From contig JBAYJY010000160.1 in the NCBI GenBank assembly GCA_041664945.1, forward strand, positions 1-10,663: a DNA stretch of 10,663 bases, read 5' to 3'. The DNA is from JBAYJY01 sp041664945 (GTDB lineage: Bacteria; UBP15; UBA6099). The translations under genes were made by a program, and so were the position numbers. The notes under the pieces were generated by a model. The model was not told where the DNA came from and searched no databases. It saw only the letters and a program-made list of their open reading frames with translations. Position 1 is the first letter of the stretch. The number at the start of each line of letters is the position of its first letter. Of the stretch, positions 1-7,489 are shown one piece after another.

Positions 1-1
1 A

Positions 2-106
2 AACGAAAACGGCAGCTTCGACACTCGCTCGCTGCGAATACGCGTTTCTCTCTCTGAAAACCCGAAGGAACTCGCAGAAGGCCTCACAGCCAGAGTGCAA
101 TTCTAA
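2..106 (+). CDS. C-terminal end of HlyD-type membrane fusion protein (partial)
   Basis: Frame 2 is open from the window edge to a TAA at 104-106 and gives 34 residues ending GLTARVQF. A beta-strand stretch (SLRIRVSLSE) followed by a G-[ML]-TARV-type ending is the usual finish of periplasmic adaptor (HlyD/AcrA/YbhG-like) subunits of tripartite exporters. The stop lies 18 bases before the ATG of an ABC-2 permease, the usual partner, which supports the call. The gene is cut by the left edge, so its lipoyl and coiled-coil domains cannot be seen. The family is inferred from a short tail plus context. Confidence 0.6.
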   Translation, partial: NENGSFDTRSLRIRVSLSENPKELAEGLTARVQF

Positions 107-124
107 AAATACGGAGGCGCTACG

Positions 125-1309
125 ATGTTCATCAATCGCTTTTTCAAGCTCGCCGCCCGCGAGCTCAAGATCGTGTGGTCCGATTGGCGCCTCTGCGTCA
201 TCATCTTCTGCATGCCCATCGCCTACACGCTTCTGCTCGGTTACCTTTACCTGCCAAAACGGGTAATGCATATACCGACCTATATCATCGATAAGGACAA
301 AAGCTCGCTGAGCCGCGAAATTACTGAAGCGGTAAAGCAAAGCGAGTACATCAACGTCACTAAATATGTAGATTCAGTCGATGAGTTCCGACACGACAAC
401 CTGATGCGCAAAGCTTACATCTGCTTCGTTATTCCTGAAGGTTTCGAACGCGACATCAAAAAAGGCAAACGGGTTAAAGTGCTCGGATTGATCGACGGCT
501 CGAGCCTGCTGATCTCGAACACCGCTTACAAGGTCGTCGCCGGCGTGGCCGGCACCTATTCTGCCGGCGTCGAGATGAAAAAGCTCAGAATGAAAGGAAC
601 GCCCGGCGAACACGTCCTGACGGCCGCCATGCCTATAGATACCGGTGTGCGTACGTGGTATAACCCTGCCTACACCTATACAGATTTCATTATGCCAGGA
701 CTCCTCGGCGCCGTTATCCAGCAGATCGTTCTGATCGGCGTCGCTCTCGCTTATGCGAAAGAACGGCAACACGGACTCGTTCCGACCGTTTTCAAAATAA
801 CTTCAAGTCCGTTCGAAGTCCTCGCCTCGAAAGCAATCCTATACACGGGCATCAACATGTTCACATCATTCGTCGCCTTCAATATAGGCTTTAAAGTATT
901 CGGCGTACGTCTACACGGCTCATTATTTCTTATCGAACTGCTGCTGTTCACTTTCATTATGATGATTTGCGCGCTTGGCATCTGCGTCAGCGTTCTATGT
1001 AAAGATGAAACTTTCGCGACGGAAATTCTTATGCTGCTCTCGCTGCCCTCATTTTTGCTCAGCGGCTTCGCTTGGCCGGATTTCTCAATGATTCCGGCGA
1101 TCAAAATCGTTTCTTTCATTCTGCCGCTGACTCACTTTGTTATGCCGGCCAGAACTGTTATCAATCAGAACGGCGACTTCTCGACCATCCGCGCCGACAT
1201 GCTATGGATGTGGACTGTAGCGGCCGCAAGCTACGTCGTCGCTTATTTTGTGATCCGGCATGTTATGGCAACAGCTAAAAAGCAACTGATTAAAGATACG
1301 GCGGTCTGA
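125..1309 (+). CDS. ABC-2 type transporter permease (YhhJ/YbhR-like)
   Basis: This is a 394-residue inner-membrane permease of an ABC exporter. One N-terminal membrane helix (about residues 22-43) is followed by a large extracytoplasmic domain (about 45-185). About five more helices follow (188-211, 235-258, 266-292, 300-316, 362-380). Family hallmarks are visible: TWYNP at 178-181, FIMPGLL at 188-194, the charged KERQHG at 212-217 where the coupling region lies, and LSGFAWP then SMIP and LPLTH near 312-337. The ATG has a GGAGG seven bases upstream (113-117). It follows an adaptor-protein tail by 18 bases, so the two form an export operon, and an ATPase gene is expected upstream of the window. 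No second permease follows. The substrate is unknown; relatives export drugs or other amphiphiles. Confidence 0.9.
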   Translation: MFINRFFKLAARELKIVWSDWRLCVIIFCMPIAYTLLLGYLYLPKRVMHIPTYIIDKDKSSLSREITEAVKQSEYINVTKYVDSVDEFRHDNLMRKAYICFVIPEGFERDIKKGKRVKVLGLIDGSSLLISNTAYKVVAGVAGTYSAGVEMKKLRMKGTPGEHVLTAAMPIDTGVRTWYNPAYTYTDFIMPGLLGAVIQQIVLIGVALAYAKERQHGLVPTVFKITSSPFEVLASKAILYTGINMFTSFVAFNIGFKVFGVRLHGSLFLIELLLFTFIMMICALGICVSVLCKDETFATEILMLLSLPSFLLSGFAWPDFSMIPAIKIVSFILPLTHFVMPARTVINQNGDFSTIRADMLWMWTVAAASYVVAYFVIRHVMATAKKQLIKDTAV

Positions 1310-1331
1310 CAGAAATCTGTTTGACCGCTTT
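1301..1331 (+). terminator. Hairpin overlapping the permease stop codon
   Basis: GCGGTC (1301-1306) pairs with GACCGC (1323-1328), and inside it ACAG (1309-1312) pairs with CTGT (1317-1320) around an AAAT loop, with a TG/TT internal mismatch. Only three Ts follow, so it is a weak intrinsic terminator at best. It includes the permease stop codon and may instead protect the 3' end of the message. Confidence 0.4.
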
Positions 1332-1367
1332 GACAGTCGTTATTGCCCCACATCAATGGGGATCGGG

Positions 1368-1395
1368 TTGGAGGCTGTGATCATTTAATTATATT
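1368..1395 (+). promoter_or_regulatory. Possible sigma70-type promoter for the hydrolase at 1459
   Basis: TTGGAG (1368-1373), a 16-base spacer, and TATATT (1390-1395) lie in the only AT-rich patch of the gap. The -35 matches consensus at only three of six bases, so support rests mostly on the -10 and the position. Confidence 0.28.
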
Positions 1396-1423
1396 GGGGT
1401 CGCGGCTGAAGTAAGGCCGGGCG

Positions 1424-1442
1424 GCGGGCGGCCCGCTTATTT
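1424..1442 (+). terminator. GC-rich hairpin followed by TTATTT
   Basis: GCGGG (1424-1428) pairs with CCCGC (1432-1436) around a CGG loop and is followed by TTATTT (1437-1442). An alternative fold pairs GGCCG (1415-1419) with CGGCC (1429-1433). It could end read-through from the exporter operon. It sits only two bases before the hydrolase ribosome binding site, so it could also affect that gene's translation. The short stem keeps confidence low. Confidence 0.27.
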
Positions 1443-1458
1443 CGAGGGGTGGCCTGCC

Positions 1459-2274
1459 ATGGACCTGAATAATCCGCTTACGGGAATACGTCTTCATTAC
1501 AACGAAACAGGCGCAGGCGATCGCGCCGTCATCCTTCTGCACGGCTGGACCAGCAACTGTTCACGCTGGACGCATCTTGAAGAGTTGCTGTCGGCCAACT
1601 TCCGCGTCATCAGCTACGATCTGCGCGGCCACGGCCTCTCGGCCAAACAGCCCGAACTCGACTACGGTTTCGCCGCCCACGTTCTCGACCTCGCCGGCCT
1701 CATGGACTCGCTCTCCGTCCCTCGCGCGATTCTCGTCGGCCACTCGATGGGAGGCATGATCGCGCAGCACTTCGCCCTCACCTTTCCCGAACGCGTCGAT
1801 ATGCTCGCCCTCGTCGCCACAACCGCCTGCGTCGCCACACAAAAAAGTAAGCGCAATGCTCTATATCTCGCGGCAGGCGCTTTCATGCACGCTTTCAAAC
1901 CCACTATGTGGCTCAAAGAAATGCATAAAAGAAAATCGCCAGACCTTTATCCGGATCTTAACAATCCGGACATGAAACCCTCCCCGGCGTCGACCGCGCT
2001 ATGCCTGCTCGCTATCGCTCAGAATGATTTGCGCAACCGGCTGCCGCAACTGGCCATCCCTACCCTCGTCATCGCTTCAGACGCTGATAAGACAGTGCCG
2101 ATAGAACGCTCACAGGAACTTGCCGACATCATCCCCGGCGCGAAATTCGTTCCGATTCACGGCTGCAGCCACCACATTCAACTCGAACGCCCGGATTTGG
2201 TATATGACGCCATAGCTGAATTCGCAGGCGCTGCGCGGAGCGTTCAAAACGCGGCGCCGTTTGCAAATCAATAA
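1459..2274 (+). CDS. Alpha/beta hydrolase (AB hydrolase-1 family)
   Basis: This is a 271-residue cytoplasmic serine hydrolase with no signal peptide. The fold's markers occur in order: oxyanion-hole LHGW at 27-30, YDLRGHGLS at 53-61, nucleophile elbow GHSMGG with Ser96, then Asp210 in SDADKTVP and His238 in SHHIQLERP, which together make a complete Ser-Asp-His triad. A lid region lies around 125-185. The length is normal for the family (esterases, haloperoxidase-like enzymes, C-C hydrolases, lactonases), and the motifs do not single out a substrate. The ATG follows GAGGGG (1444-1449) by nine bases. It is separated from the exporter operon by about 150 bases with a possible terminator, and it faces the minus-strand gene at 2299 with only 24 bases between them. 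Confidence 0.9.
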   Translation: MDLNNPLTGIRLHYNETGAGDRAVILLHGWTSNCSRWTHLEELLSANFRVISYDLRGHGLSAKQPELDYGFAAHVLDLAGLMDSLSVPRAILVGHSMGGMIAQHFALTFPERVDMLALVATTACVATQKSKRNALYLAAGAFMHAFKPTMWLKEMHKRKSPDLYPDLNNPDMKPSPASTALCLLAIAQNDLRNRLPQLAIPTLVIASDADKTVPIERSQELADIIPGAKFVPIHGCSHHIQLERPDLVYDAIAEFAGAARSVQNAAPFANQ

Positions 2275-2298
2275 CTTCAATGATTAACAAGTATTATT

Positions 2299-3330
2299 TC
2301 AGCATTCCCGGACTTTATGGAATTCCCGGAACAGCGTTTCGATGTTTTCGAACGGCATATCCGGGCCGAGCTCCGCGTTGAGTATCAACCCGCCGCCCAG
2401 GCCGCCGAGATTGTCGATGGCGTCCTTCACATGATCAACGATATCTTTCTTCGTTCCGTACGGAAGAATATGCTGCCTGTCCAGATCGGTATGAAACGTT
2501 ATTTTCCCGGCGAACTGGCTGGAAAGCGCCACCGCATTCAATATTTTCATCTGGCAATTCAACACATCAGCGCCGATCTCGATCAGATCGCCTATGATTT
2601 CCATGATATAGCCGTCGGAATGAAAGAGAACGAACTTCCCGTATTCTTTCACCGTGTCGAACATCTTCTTGTACACCGGTTTGAATATCTTCCGCCACAT
2701 TACCGGGTTGATCAGCAGCGAGCTTTGCGAACCCCAGTCGTCTGAAAACCATATGCCGTCGACGCCGTCTTTCTGGTCTTCGAGAACCAGCCGCATGTGC
2801 GCGATGTTCCACTCGACAGTTTTTTCGAGAAGCATAAAAAACTCGTCGCGCTGGTAGGCCAGATCCATCATCACGTCTTCCATGCCTCTGAGAAAATGCA
2901 TCCTCTCGAACGTCCTTATAGAATCCACGCTTACGAATCTGTTCAAAGGCTTTACCTTCGAAACGATGTTCCTGATCTGAAGCAGCGATATCTCCCCTTC
3001 CCTTTCGTTCGGCTCCGGGAATTGATACTTTTTTATCGCGCTCAGTTCTTCGAGCGGATATTTGACGACCTGCCCGAGAAATCCGTCGTGCTCCTGCCGC
3101 CAAACGCTTCCAAAGCAGTCTGTGTATTCGCCCTTTCTGTGCGACGGCGGGCATATATTCTCCGCGTCTACGTCCAGCGCATCCGGAAAATCCTTCGGAT
3201 ACTCGTTGAGAAGCGCGGTGAAACGGTCGCCGTATTTGAGGTAAACTGCAGGCAGAATCCAATAGTCAACCGGAATCAAGTCCGGCTGTTCGAATTTAAT
3301 CGCTTTAATGACTCTTTCCCTGGATGTCAT
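2299..3330 (-). CDS. Uroporphyrinogen decarboxylase-fold protein (URO-D superfamily, methyltransferase-like)
   Basis: This 343-residue protein has the URO-D/MtaA-type barrel: an MTSRERVIKAI start, PVDYW near 20-24, WFSDDWGSQ at 194-202, then HSDGYI (237-242) before LIEIGADVLN (249-258), and ILNAELGPDMPFENI near the C-terminus. True HemE enzymes make coproporphyrinogen III, whereas MtaA/CmuA-type relatives move methyl groups to or from corrinoids or thiols. The start lacks HemE's Arg-rich substrate-binding segment, so a haem role is unlikely. MtaA-type enzymes bind zinc with a His-x-Cys pair and a later Cys; here the pair reads His237-Ser-Asp239 and no Cys is seen in the C-terminal segment, so that site is altered. 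The ATG at 3330 follows GGAGA by about six bases. It is monocistronic in this window and divergent from a secreted hydrolase. The reaction is unknown. Confidence 0.82.
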   Translation of the reverse strand: MTSRERVIKAIKFEQPDLIPVDYWILPAVYLKYGDRFTALLNEYPKDFPDALDVDAENICPPSHRKGEYTDCFGSVWRQEHDGFLGQVVKYPLEELSAIKKYQFPEPNEREGEISLLQIRNIVSKVKPLNRFVSVDSIRTFERMHFLRGMEDVMMDLAYQRDEFFMLLEKTVEWNIAHMRLVLEDQKDGVDGIWFSDDWGSQSSLLINPVMWRKIFKPVYKKMFDTVKEYGKFVLFHSDGYIMEIIGDLIEIGADVLNCQMKILNAVALSSQFAGKITFHTDLDRQHILPYGTKKDIVDHVKDAIDNLGGLGGGLILNAELGPDMPFENIETLFREFHKVREC

Positions 3331-3379
3331 GCGGTTCTCCGTATCAATAAATTTGAAACGGCGCTGCCTGTAGTTAAAT

Positions 3380-3408
3380 ATTATAGCTCTTTATCATCGA
3401 TAAATAAA
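3380..3408 (-). promoter_or_regulatory. Likely promoter of the URO-D-like gene
   Basis: On the minus strand a perfect TATAAT lies at 3385-3380. TTTATT (3408-3403) sits 17 bases upstream as a poor -35. A start near 3373 would give a leader of about 40 bases. The perfect -10, the AT-rich setting and the correct distance support it. Confidence 0.42.
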
Positions 3409-3471
3409 CGGCTCCGGCTGACGGCAATCAATATAATCTAAGGCGCTCGGCGAAATTGAGTCGAAAAACCC

Positions 3472-3500
3472 TTGATTCGCGGAGTCGATAATTATAGTAT
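3472..3500 (+). promoter_or_regulatory. Likely promoter of the secreted hydrolase gene
   Basis: TTGATT (3472-3477) is followed by TATAGT (3493-3498, 15-base spacer) or TAGTAT (3495-3500, 17-base spacer). The gene's ribosome binding site lies about 35 bases further on. It is divergent from the promoter at 3380-3408 within the same 214-base gap. Confidence 0.4.
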
Positions 3501-3544
3501 CTTAGCAATAAACGTGGGCCGAGAATGAAAACGGGAGACACAAG

Positions 3545-4852
3545 ATGATGAAGAGAATTGTAATAGCGGCGATATTGGCGGCGGCGCTGGCGCTTCCGGC
3601 GCTTGCAAACGCAACGGCGCCCGGCGGCATGGTGCGCTCCGCGTCGTTCTTCGAATATGACATATCGCAACCACTGTCCCCAAAAGTGGAACAGCTCGAA
3701 AAGAACGCGCGATACACGAAATATCATGTCTGGTACGTCGGCACGAACGAACAGCGCGTGTCGGCATACCTGTTTACTCCGTCGAAAGGCAAAGAGCCTT
3801 TTCCGTGCATAATCGTAATGCACGGTTCCGGAGGCTCGAAAGACGATTTCGGCGTTCTTTACGACTATCTCGCTCTTCGCGGTTACGCCATTCTCGCCGT
3901 TGACGCCGCGTTCCACGGCGAACGGAAAATGAACACCGAAATACGCGCGGAAAAAGCCGACTGGTATCAGACCCGCGACATGATCATCCAAACAGTCGTC
4001 GACCTTCGCCGCGGAATCGACTTTCTCGAAATGCGCCCGGAGATCGACCCCAACCGCGTCGGCTTCCTCGGCGCGAGCCAAGGCACATTCATCGGAACAG
4101 TTTTCGCGGGCGTCGAAACCCGCATTAAAGCCGCCGCGCTTCTCGTCGGCGGAGCCGATTTCAGAACCTTCTTCAAAAACAGCCAGATACCCGGTATCGT
4201 CATGATGCGCAACTACTTCTCTCCGGAAAAACTTGAAGCCATAGCGGACGACCTCGCCGTCATCGATCCTCAATATTACATCGGCGCAATTTCCCCACGC
4301 GCGGTTCTGCTCATCAACGGAAAAAAGGATTACATCATTTCCGAGGCCGCAGGAAAACGGCTTCATGAACTTGCAAAGGAACCTAAGGAAATGTTCTGGT
4401 ATGACGGCGGCCACCTGCCGGCGTTCGATCTCATACTCGGCGTAACTCCGAAATTCTTCGGCAAATACCTCAAGAACATCAAATCTCCGCCTCCCACGGC
4501 CCCGGCTCCGGACGTGAAGCCTGAAATTAAAAGCGAAATTAAACGCGAAGTTTCCGATCCCGCTCACCGCTTTTTCACTGTTATCGCTACAACTGAGCAG
4601 CCGTTGCCGAAAGGCGTCTCGCTGGCGCTGTGCATGCCGGAGGTCGGCCCGGTCAACTTCCCTCTGTTCGACGACGGCTCGCACGGCGACGCAATCGCCG
4701 GCGACAACGTCTGGACAATGCGGGTCGAATTCGGTCCGGTCGTCCCAGACATTGCTTTCATCGGCGGCGATAAAATTTACAAAACAGAAGTCCGCGCTGT
4801 CGCCGAAAACGGCGCCATTCTTTCATCTGTCGAAGCAGGCATTCTTCAGTAA
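3545..4852 (+). CDS. Secreted alpha/beta hydrolase (dienelactone hydrolase/acetyl esterase-like) with C-terminal Asp/Gly-rich domain
   Basis: This is a 435-residue exported serine hydrolase. It begins with a signal peptide: MMKR, a hydrophobic run of Ala/Ile/Leu, and an ANA cleavage site ending at residue 23. The hydrolase domain spans about 45-312, with HGSGG at 93-97, the nucleophile elbow GASQG with Ser178, Asp262 in NGKKDYI, and His290 in DGGHLPAF. A Pro/Lys/Glu-rich linker (about 314-337) leads to a domain of roughly 95 residues with LFDDGSHGDAIAGDNVWT (374-391). That signature resembles Asp-rich turns in small beta-sandwich modules of secreted proteins. GGGAG (3533-3537) precedes ATG3545 by seven bases; a second ATG at 3548 is possible. 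Periplasmic or extracellular esterase or peptidase-like activity is likely, with unknown substrate. Confidence 0.88.
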   Translation: MMKRIVIAAILAAALALPALANATAPGGMVRSASFFEYDISQPLSPKVEQLEKNARYTKYHVWYVGTNEQRVSAYLFTPSKGKEPFPCIIVMHGSGGSKDDFGVLYDYLALRGYAILAVDAAFHGERKMNTEIRAEKADWYQTRDMIIQTVVDLRRGIDFLEMRPEIDPNRVGFLGASQGTFIGTVFAGVETRIKAAALLVGGADFRTFFKNSQIPGIVMMRNYFSPEKLEAIADDLAVIDPQYYIGAISPRAVLLINGKKDYIISEAAGKRLHELAKEPKEMFWYDGGHLPAFDLILGVTPKFFGKYLKNIKSPPPTAPAPDVKPEIKSEIKREVSDPAHRFFTVIATTEQPLPKGVSLALCMPEVGPVNFPLFDDGSHGDAIAGDNVWTMRVEFGPVVPDIAFIGGDKIYKTEVRAVAENGAILSSVEAGILQ

Positions 4853-4936
4853 AACCGGCATGCTGCCATATAATGTCATTGGAGCGGCATAATTTTCGGC
4901 GCAAATTTCTTTTAGGCGGCTAAACAGACTAAACTA

Positions 4937-4964
4937 TTTACAAACGGCGCGGATTATCGATTAT
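4937..4964 (+). promoter_or_regulatory. Possible promoter of the glycosyltransferase gene
   Basis: TTTACA (4937-4942, five of six to consensus), a 16-base spacer and GATTAT (4959-4964, four of six); TATAGC at 4962-4967 is an alternative -10. It lies in an AT-rich gap of 164 bases, about 50 bases before the start codon. A 7-base inverted repeat (4949-4955 with 4975-4981) brackets the -10. Confidence 0.35.
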
Positions 4965-5016
4965 AGCAAAACGAAATCCGCCATCGATTCCGGAAGGATG
5001 ACTTCGCAGGAGAACT

Positions 5017-6000
5017 ATGGCGCACGGCGAAACAATTTCCGTGGTGATTCCGACGTTCAATCGCCGCGACATGCTTGAGATGAATCTTAAAGCGATTACT
5101 GCTCAATCGCTTCCGTCCGAAAAAATCGAAGTGATCATCATTTGCGACGGCGGCACGGACGATACCGAAGAAATGGTTAACGCTTTCAAAGCGCCCTATC
5201 GCATTCGTTTTTTCCGGCAGAAGAATCATATAGATGTTCCATACAACGTCGGCGGCCGGTTGGCTGAAAACGATTTCATCCTATTCCTCGATGATGATGT
5301 GATCCCTCATCAGGGAATGCTTGAAGCGATCATCAAGGCGCACAACAAGTTTGAAAGCCAGACCGCTGTCATTGGCAGGCTTCAGTGGCCGCCCGAAAAA
5401 AAACTCACTCCTTTCGAGCGATATGTCGGCGACTCAGGTGTTTTGATGGGCACTCACAAAATCGAGAATCCGGACGACGTGCATTTCAAGTTCGCGCTCG
5501 GAGGCAATTTTTCAGTCACTCGCGATGTCTTTCAACGCTCCGGCGGGTTCGATTCAAATATGAACATGGAAGCATACGGCAACATAGACATTGAGTTCGG
5601 CTACCGGCTGAAAAAGGAATTTGAAACGCGTCTAATTTACGAAAAGGACGCGGCGGCCGACCACTGGTGTTGCTCGCCTTTCCCCCGATTCTGCATGCAA
5701 CGAGAGCTGGCTGGCGCAACAGCCGTCGTTTTTTACAAAAGGCATCCGGAATTAAGCGAATATCTGAAAATCGACATGGTCCGGAGGAGCGGTTTGCGCG
5801 CTTCTGCATTCCGCGCAGCGCTCGGGATGGCATACAGATTTATCAGGCCTATTGTGCCGCTGCTCGAGCTGAATCCGCTCAATTGTCCGATTCGCCGGTT
5901 CGCTTACCGGCTCTGCATCTTCTACCATTATCAAAAAGGCTTAACCGCATATCTTAATAAAATCGAAGGACTGAAAGTCCCGCCCTTTCCTCTTCCCTGA
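5017..6000 (+). CDS. GT2 family glycosyltransferase
   Basis: This 327-residue protein has a GT-A fold, inverting, nucleotide-sugar-dependent type. SVVIPTFNRRDML (8-20) opens the first Rossmann strand and helix. CDGGTDD (43-49) holds the first nucleotide-binding Asp, and LDDDV (91-95) is the metal-binding DxD. GGNFSVTRD (162-170) with GGFDS and then GNIDIEFGYRL (188-198) forms the acceptor and catalytic region; the common E-D pair there reads I-D, so the base could be Asp191 or Glu193. HW at 216-217 is also typical. The C-terminal part (about 225-300) is basic and aromatic with no clear membrane helix, so the protein is probably peripheral at the inner membrane. The ATG follows AGGAG by four bases. 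It ends 38 bases from the end of the converging minus-strand operon. Sugar and acceptor are unknown. Confidence 0.88.
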   Translation: MAHGETISVVIPTFNRRDMLEMNLKAITAQSLPSEKIEVIIICDGGTDDTEEMVNAFKAPYRIRFFRQKNHIDVPYNVGGRLAENDFILFLDDDVIPHQGMLEAIIKAHNKFESQTAVIGRLQWPPEKKLTPFERYVGDSGVLMGTHKIENPDDVHFKFALGGNFSVTRDVFQRSGGFDSNMNMEAYGNIDIEFGYRLKKEFETRLIYEKDAAADHWCCSPFPRFCMQRELAGATAVVFYKRHPELSEYLKIDMVRRSGLRASAFRAALGMAYRFIRPIVPLLELNPLNCPIRRFAYRLCIFYHYQKGLTAYLNKIEGLKVPPFPLP

Positions 6001-6038
6001 CCATCCCGCATTCAATTTTATGAGAAATTCGACAGAAT

Positions 6039-7487
6039 CTAAAAATCCTTGCGGCGCATCCACGTGACTAACATTGCGTCGAGAGGAAGAAAATAGAATT
6101 TATGGCGAACGCGCCACGCGGCTATCGGATGCAGTATGAGCCGAAGCAAATACTTCAGCCTGCTTTTCCCCATAACCTGTTCTCCGGAATATGGAAAATA
6201 ATAAGCCTGAAAATGCTTTAAAAAACCGGTAAGTGATTTTTTCGTCCACGGACCCCTGAAATTTGTCAGCCAGTGACCGGCCCACTCCTCCATCGTCGCC
6301 GGCGGAATGAATCCAGCCTCAATCGCATCCTGATACATCCGCGTGCCGGGATAAGGAGTGTATGGGAATATCCTGAGTCCGACTTCCGGCGCTAATTCGC
6401 GCGCTTCAAATAACATGTCGAACGTGTATTTAACGTCGTCAATATCCATTTTGGGAAACGAAACCATCACAGACAATTCCGGCCTGATTCCGAATTTATG
6501 CATCGTTTTTACAAACAGTAGCGAATCGGCGACCGTGCTCTTTTTCTGTATCTGTTTCAGCGCGGCGTCTGAACCCGATTCTGCTCCGATATATATCATC
6601 TTGCAGCCGGCCTGCCTGGCGAGCGAAATTGTATCATCGTCAAAAGCCTTGTTGATCAGCGACGCGTGCGCGCCTGCGTCCCACTGCACGTCCAGCCCTC
6701 GTTCGAGGATTCCGGCGCACAATGCCCGGGTGTGCTCCTTCTTGATGAACAGGTTGTCGTCGTCGAATCTGAAGTAGTTGACACCGTGCTCTTTAACCAT
6801 CCATTCGATTTCATCGAGCAGAAACTCGACATTCCGGAAAAAGAATTTCTGTTTGTAAACCTCGGCCACAGAGCAGAAACCGCAGTGAAACGGGCATCCC
6901 ATGCTCGATATCACGCCCGTGGCGTGATCGCCGAGCGTCTGCGGCCGCAGATATTTTGCAAACGGAATCACCGTATAATCAACTTTCAAATCCTTCAGGA
7001 AATCCACCACTCCGTGCGATGGATTGTGCGTGTTCACTCCGTCTTTCTTATACGACAGATTTGAAACCGACTCGATCCCGGCGCCGTTCCCGCGCAACGC
7101 GCCGACAAGTTCCGTCAGCGCGCGCTCGCCCTGGCCACGAACAACGAAGTCCACGAGCGGGTTTTCGAGGCAGTTGTCGGGCAGCAGCGTCGGGTGCCAT
7201 CCTCCCCAGACAATCGGCGTTCCTGGAAATATTTCACGCGCCGACTTTGCGAGTTCGAGGCCGTGCTTGATCTGAATTCCGGTCATGCACGAAATGCCGA
7301 TGCACACGGGAGGCTCTTTCAGCCTCTTAAGCTCGGCGGCGACGTCGTGCACGGATTCATCGAATATCTGAGCTTTGATATCCGTATTTGCCTTCAGATA
7401 GCCGTTGAGATGCAGAAATGTCAGCGGCATTCGCCCGATATTATTGCCTACCCATGATTTTGGAAATAAAAGCGCTACATCTGTCAT
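6039..7487 (-). CDS. B12-binding-type radical SAM protein
   Basis: This is a 482-residue protein. An N-terminal cobalamin-binding-like Rossmann domain (about 1-140) has IGISCMTG (63-70) and VWGGWHPTLLPDN followed by DFVVRGQGERAL, as in B12-dependent radical SAM enzymes. The radical SAM core has CxxxCxxC at Cys198, Cys202 and Cys205 (MGCPFHCGFC), then GAESGSD (301-307) and YTPYPGT (376-382). The cobalamin motif DxHxxG is not visible, so B12 may bind without a lower His ligand or not at all. A basic amphipathic tail (about 440-482) could touch the membrane. The start chosen is ATG7487, because it overlaps the stop of the carrier-protein gene as TAATG and begins the conserved domain. Upstream in-frame codons to 7622 lie inside that gene. 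Members do methylations, ring contractions or other radical steps; the substrate here is unknown but may be carrier-bound. Confidence 0.87.
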   Translation of the reverse strand: MTDVALLFPKSWVGNNIGRMPLTFLHLNGYLKANTDIKAQIFDESVHDVAAELKRLKEPPVCIGISCMTGIQIKHGLELAKSAREIFPGTPIVWGGWHPTLLPDNCLENPLVDFVVRGQGERALTELVGALRGNGAGIESVSNLSYKKDGVNTHNPSHGVVDFLKDLKVDYTVIPFAKYLRPQTLGDHATGVISSMGCPFHCGFCSVAEVYKQKFFFRNVEFLLDEIEWMVKEHGVNYFRFDDDNLFIKKEHTRALCAGILERGLDVQWDAGAHASLINKAFDDDTISLARQAGCKMIYIGAESGSDAALKQIQKKSTVADSLLFVKTMHKFGIRPELSVMVSFPKMDIDDVKYTFDMLFEARELAPEVGLRIFPYTPYPGTRMYQDAIEAGFIPPATMEEWAGHWLTNFRGPWTKKSLTGFLKHFQAYYFPYSGEQVMGKSRLKYLLRLILHPIAAWRVRHKFYFLPLDAMLVTWMRRKDF

Positions 7488-7489
7488 TA
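7485..7489 (-). promoter_or_regulatory. TAATG stop/start overlap (translational coupling)
   Basis: The carrier-protein stop TAA (7489-7487) shares its last base with the ATG (7487-7485) of the radical SAM gene. Upstream there is only a weak AAAGAGAA as ribosome binding site, so re-initiation by ribosomes finishing the carrier protein is likely. This overlap sets the start of the downstream gene. Confidence 0.75.

Noticed and set aside
2299..3330. HemE, the haem-pathway uroporphyrinogen decarboxylase
   Set aside because: The N-terminal Arg-containing substrate motif of HemE is absent and the HSDGYI segment matches the broader methyltransferase-like branch.
2567..3441. Long open frames overlapping the URO-D-like gene (2797-3441 on + and 2567-3262 on minus)
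   Set aside because: Low-complexity basic translations with no motifs; the 2299-3330 minus-strand frame is clearly a conserved family and has a ribosome binding site.
3428..4684. A 418-codon open frame on the minus strand opposite the secreted hydrolase
   Set aside because: It is Arg-rich with no recognisable domain. The + strand frame has a signal peptide and a full catalytic triad, so this is an antisense shadow of its codon usage.
4949..4981. Inverted repeat GCGGATT/AATCCGC before the glycosyltransferase gene as a terminator or riboswitch
   Set aside because: Seven-base arms with a loop of 19 bases, no T tract and no conserved riboswitch core; at most it could be an operator.
6001..6038. 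A bidirectional terminator between the converging glycosyltransferase and radical SAM genes
   Set aside because: In the 38 bases I find only a 4-base-pair ATTC/GAAT stem with mismatches and no strong hairpin, so no terminator is called.
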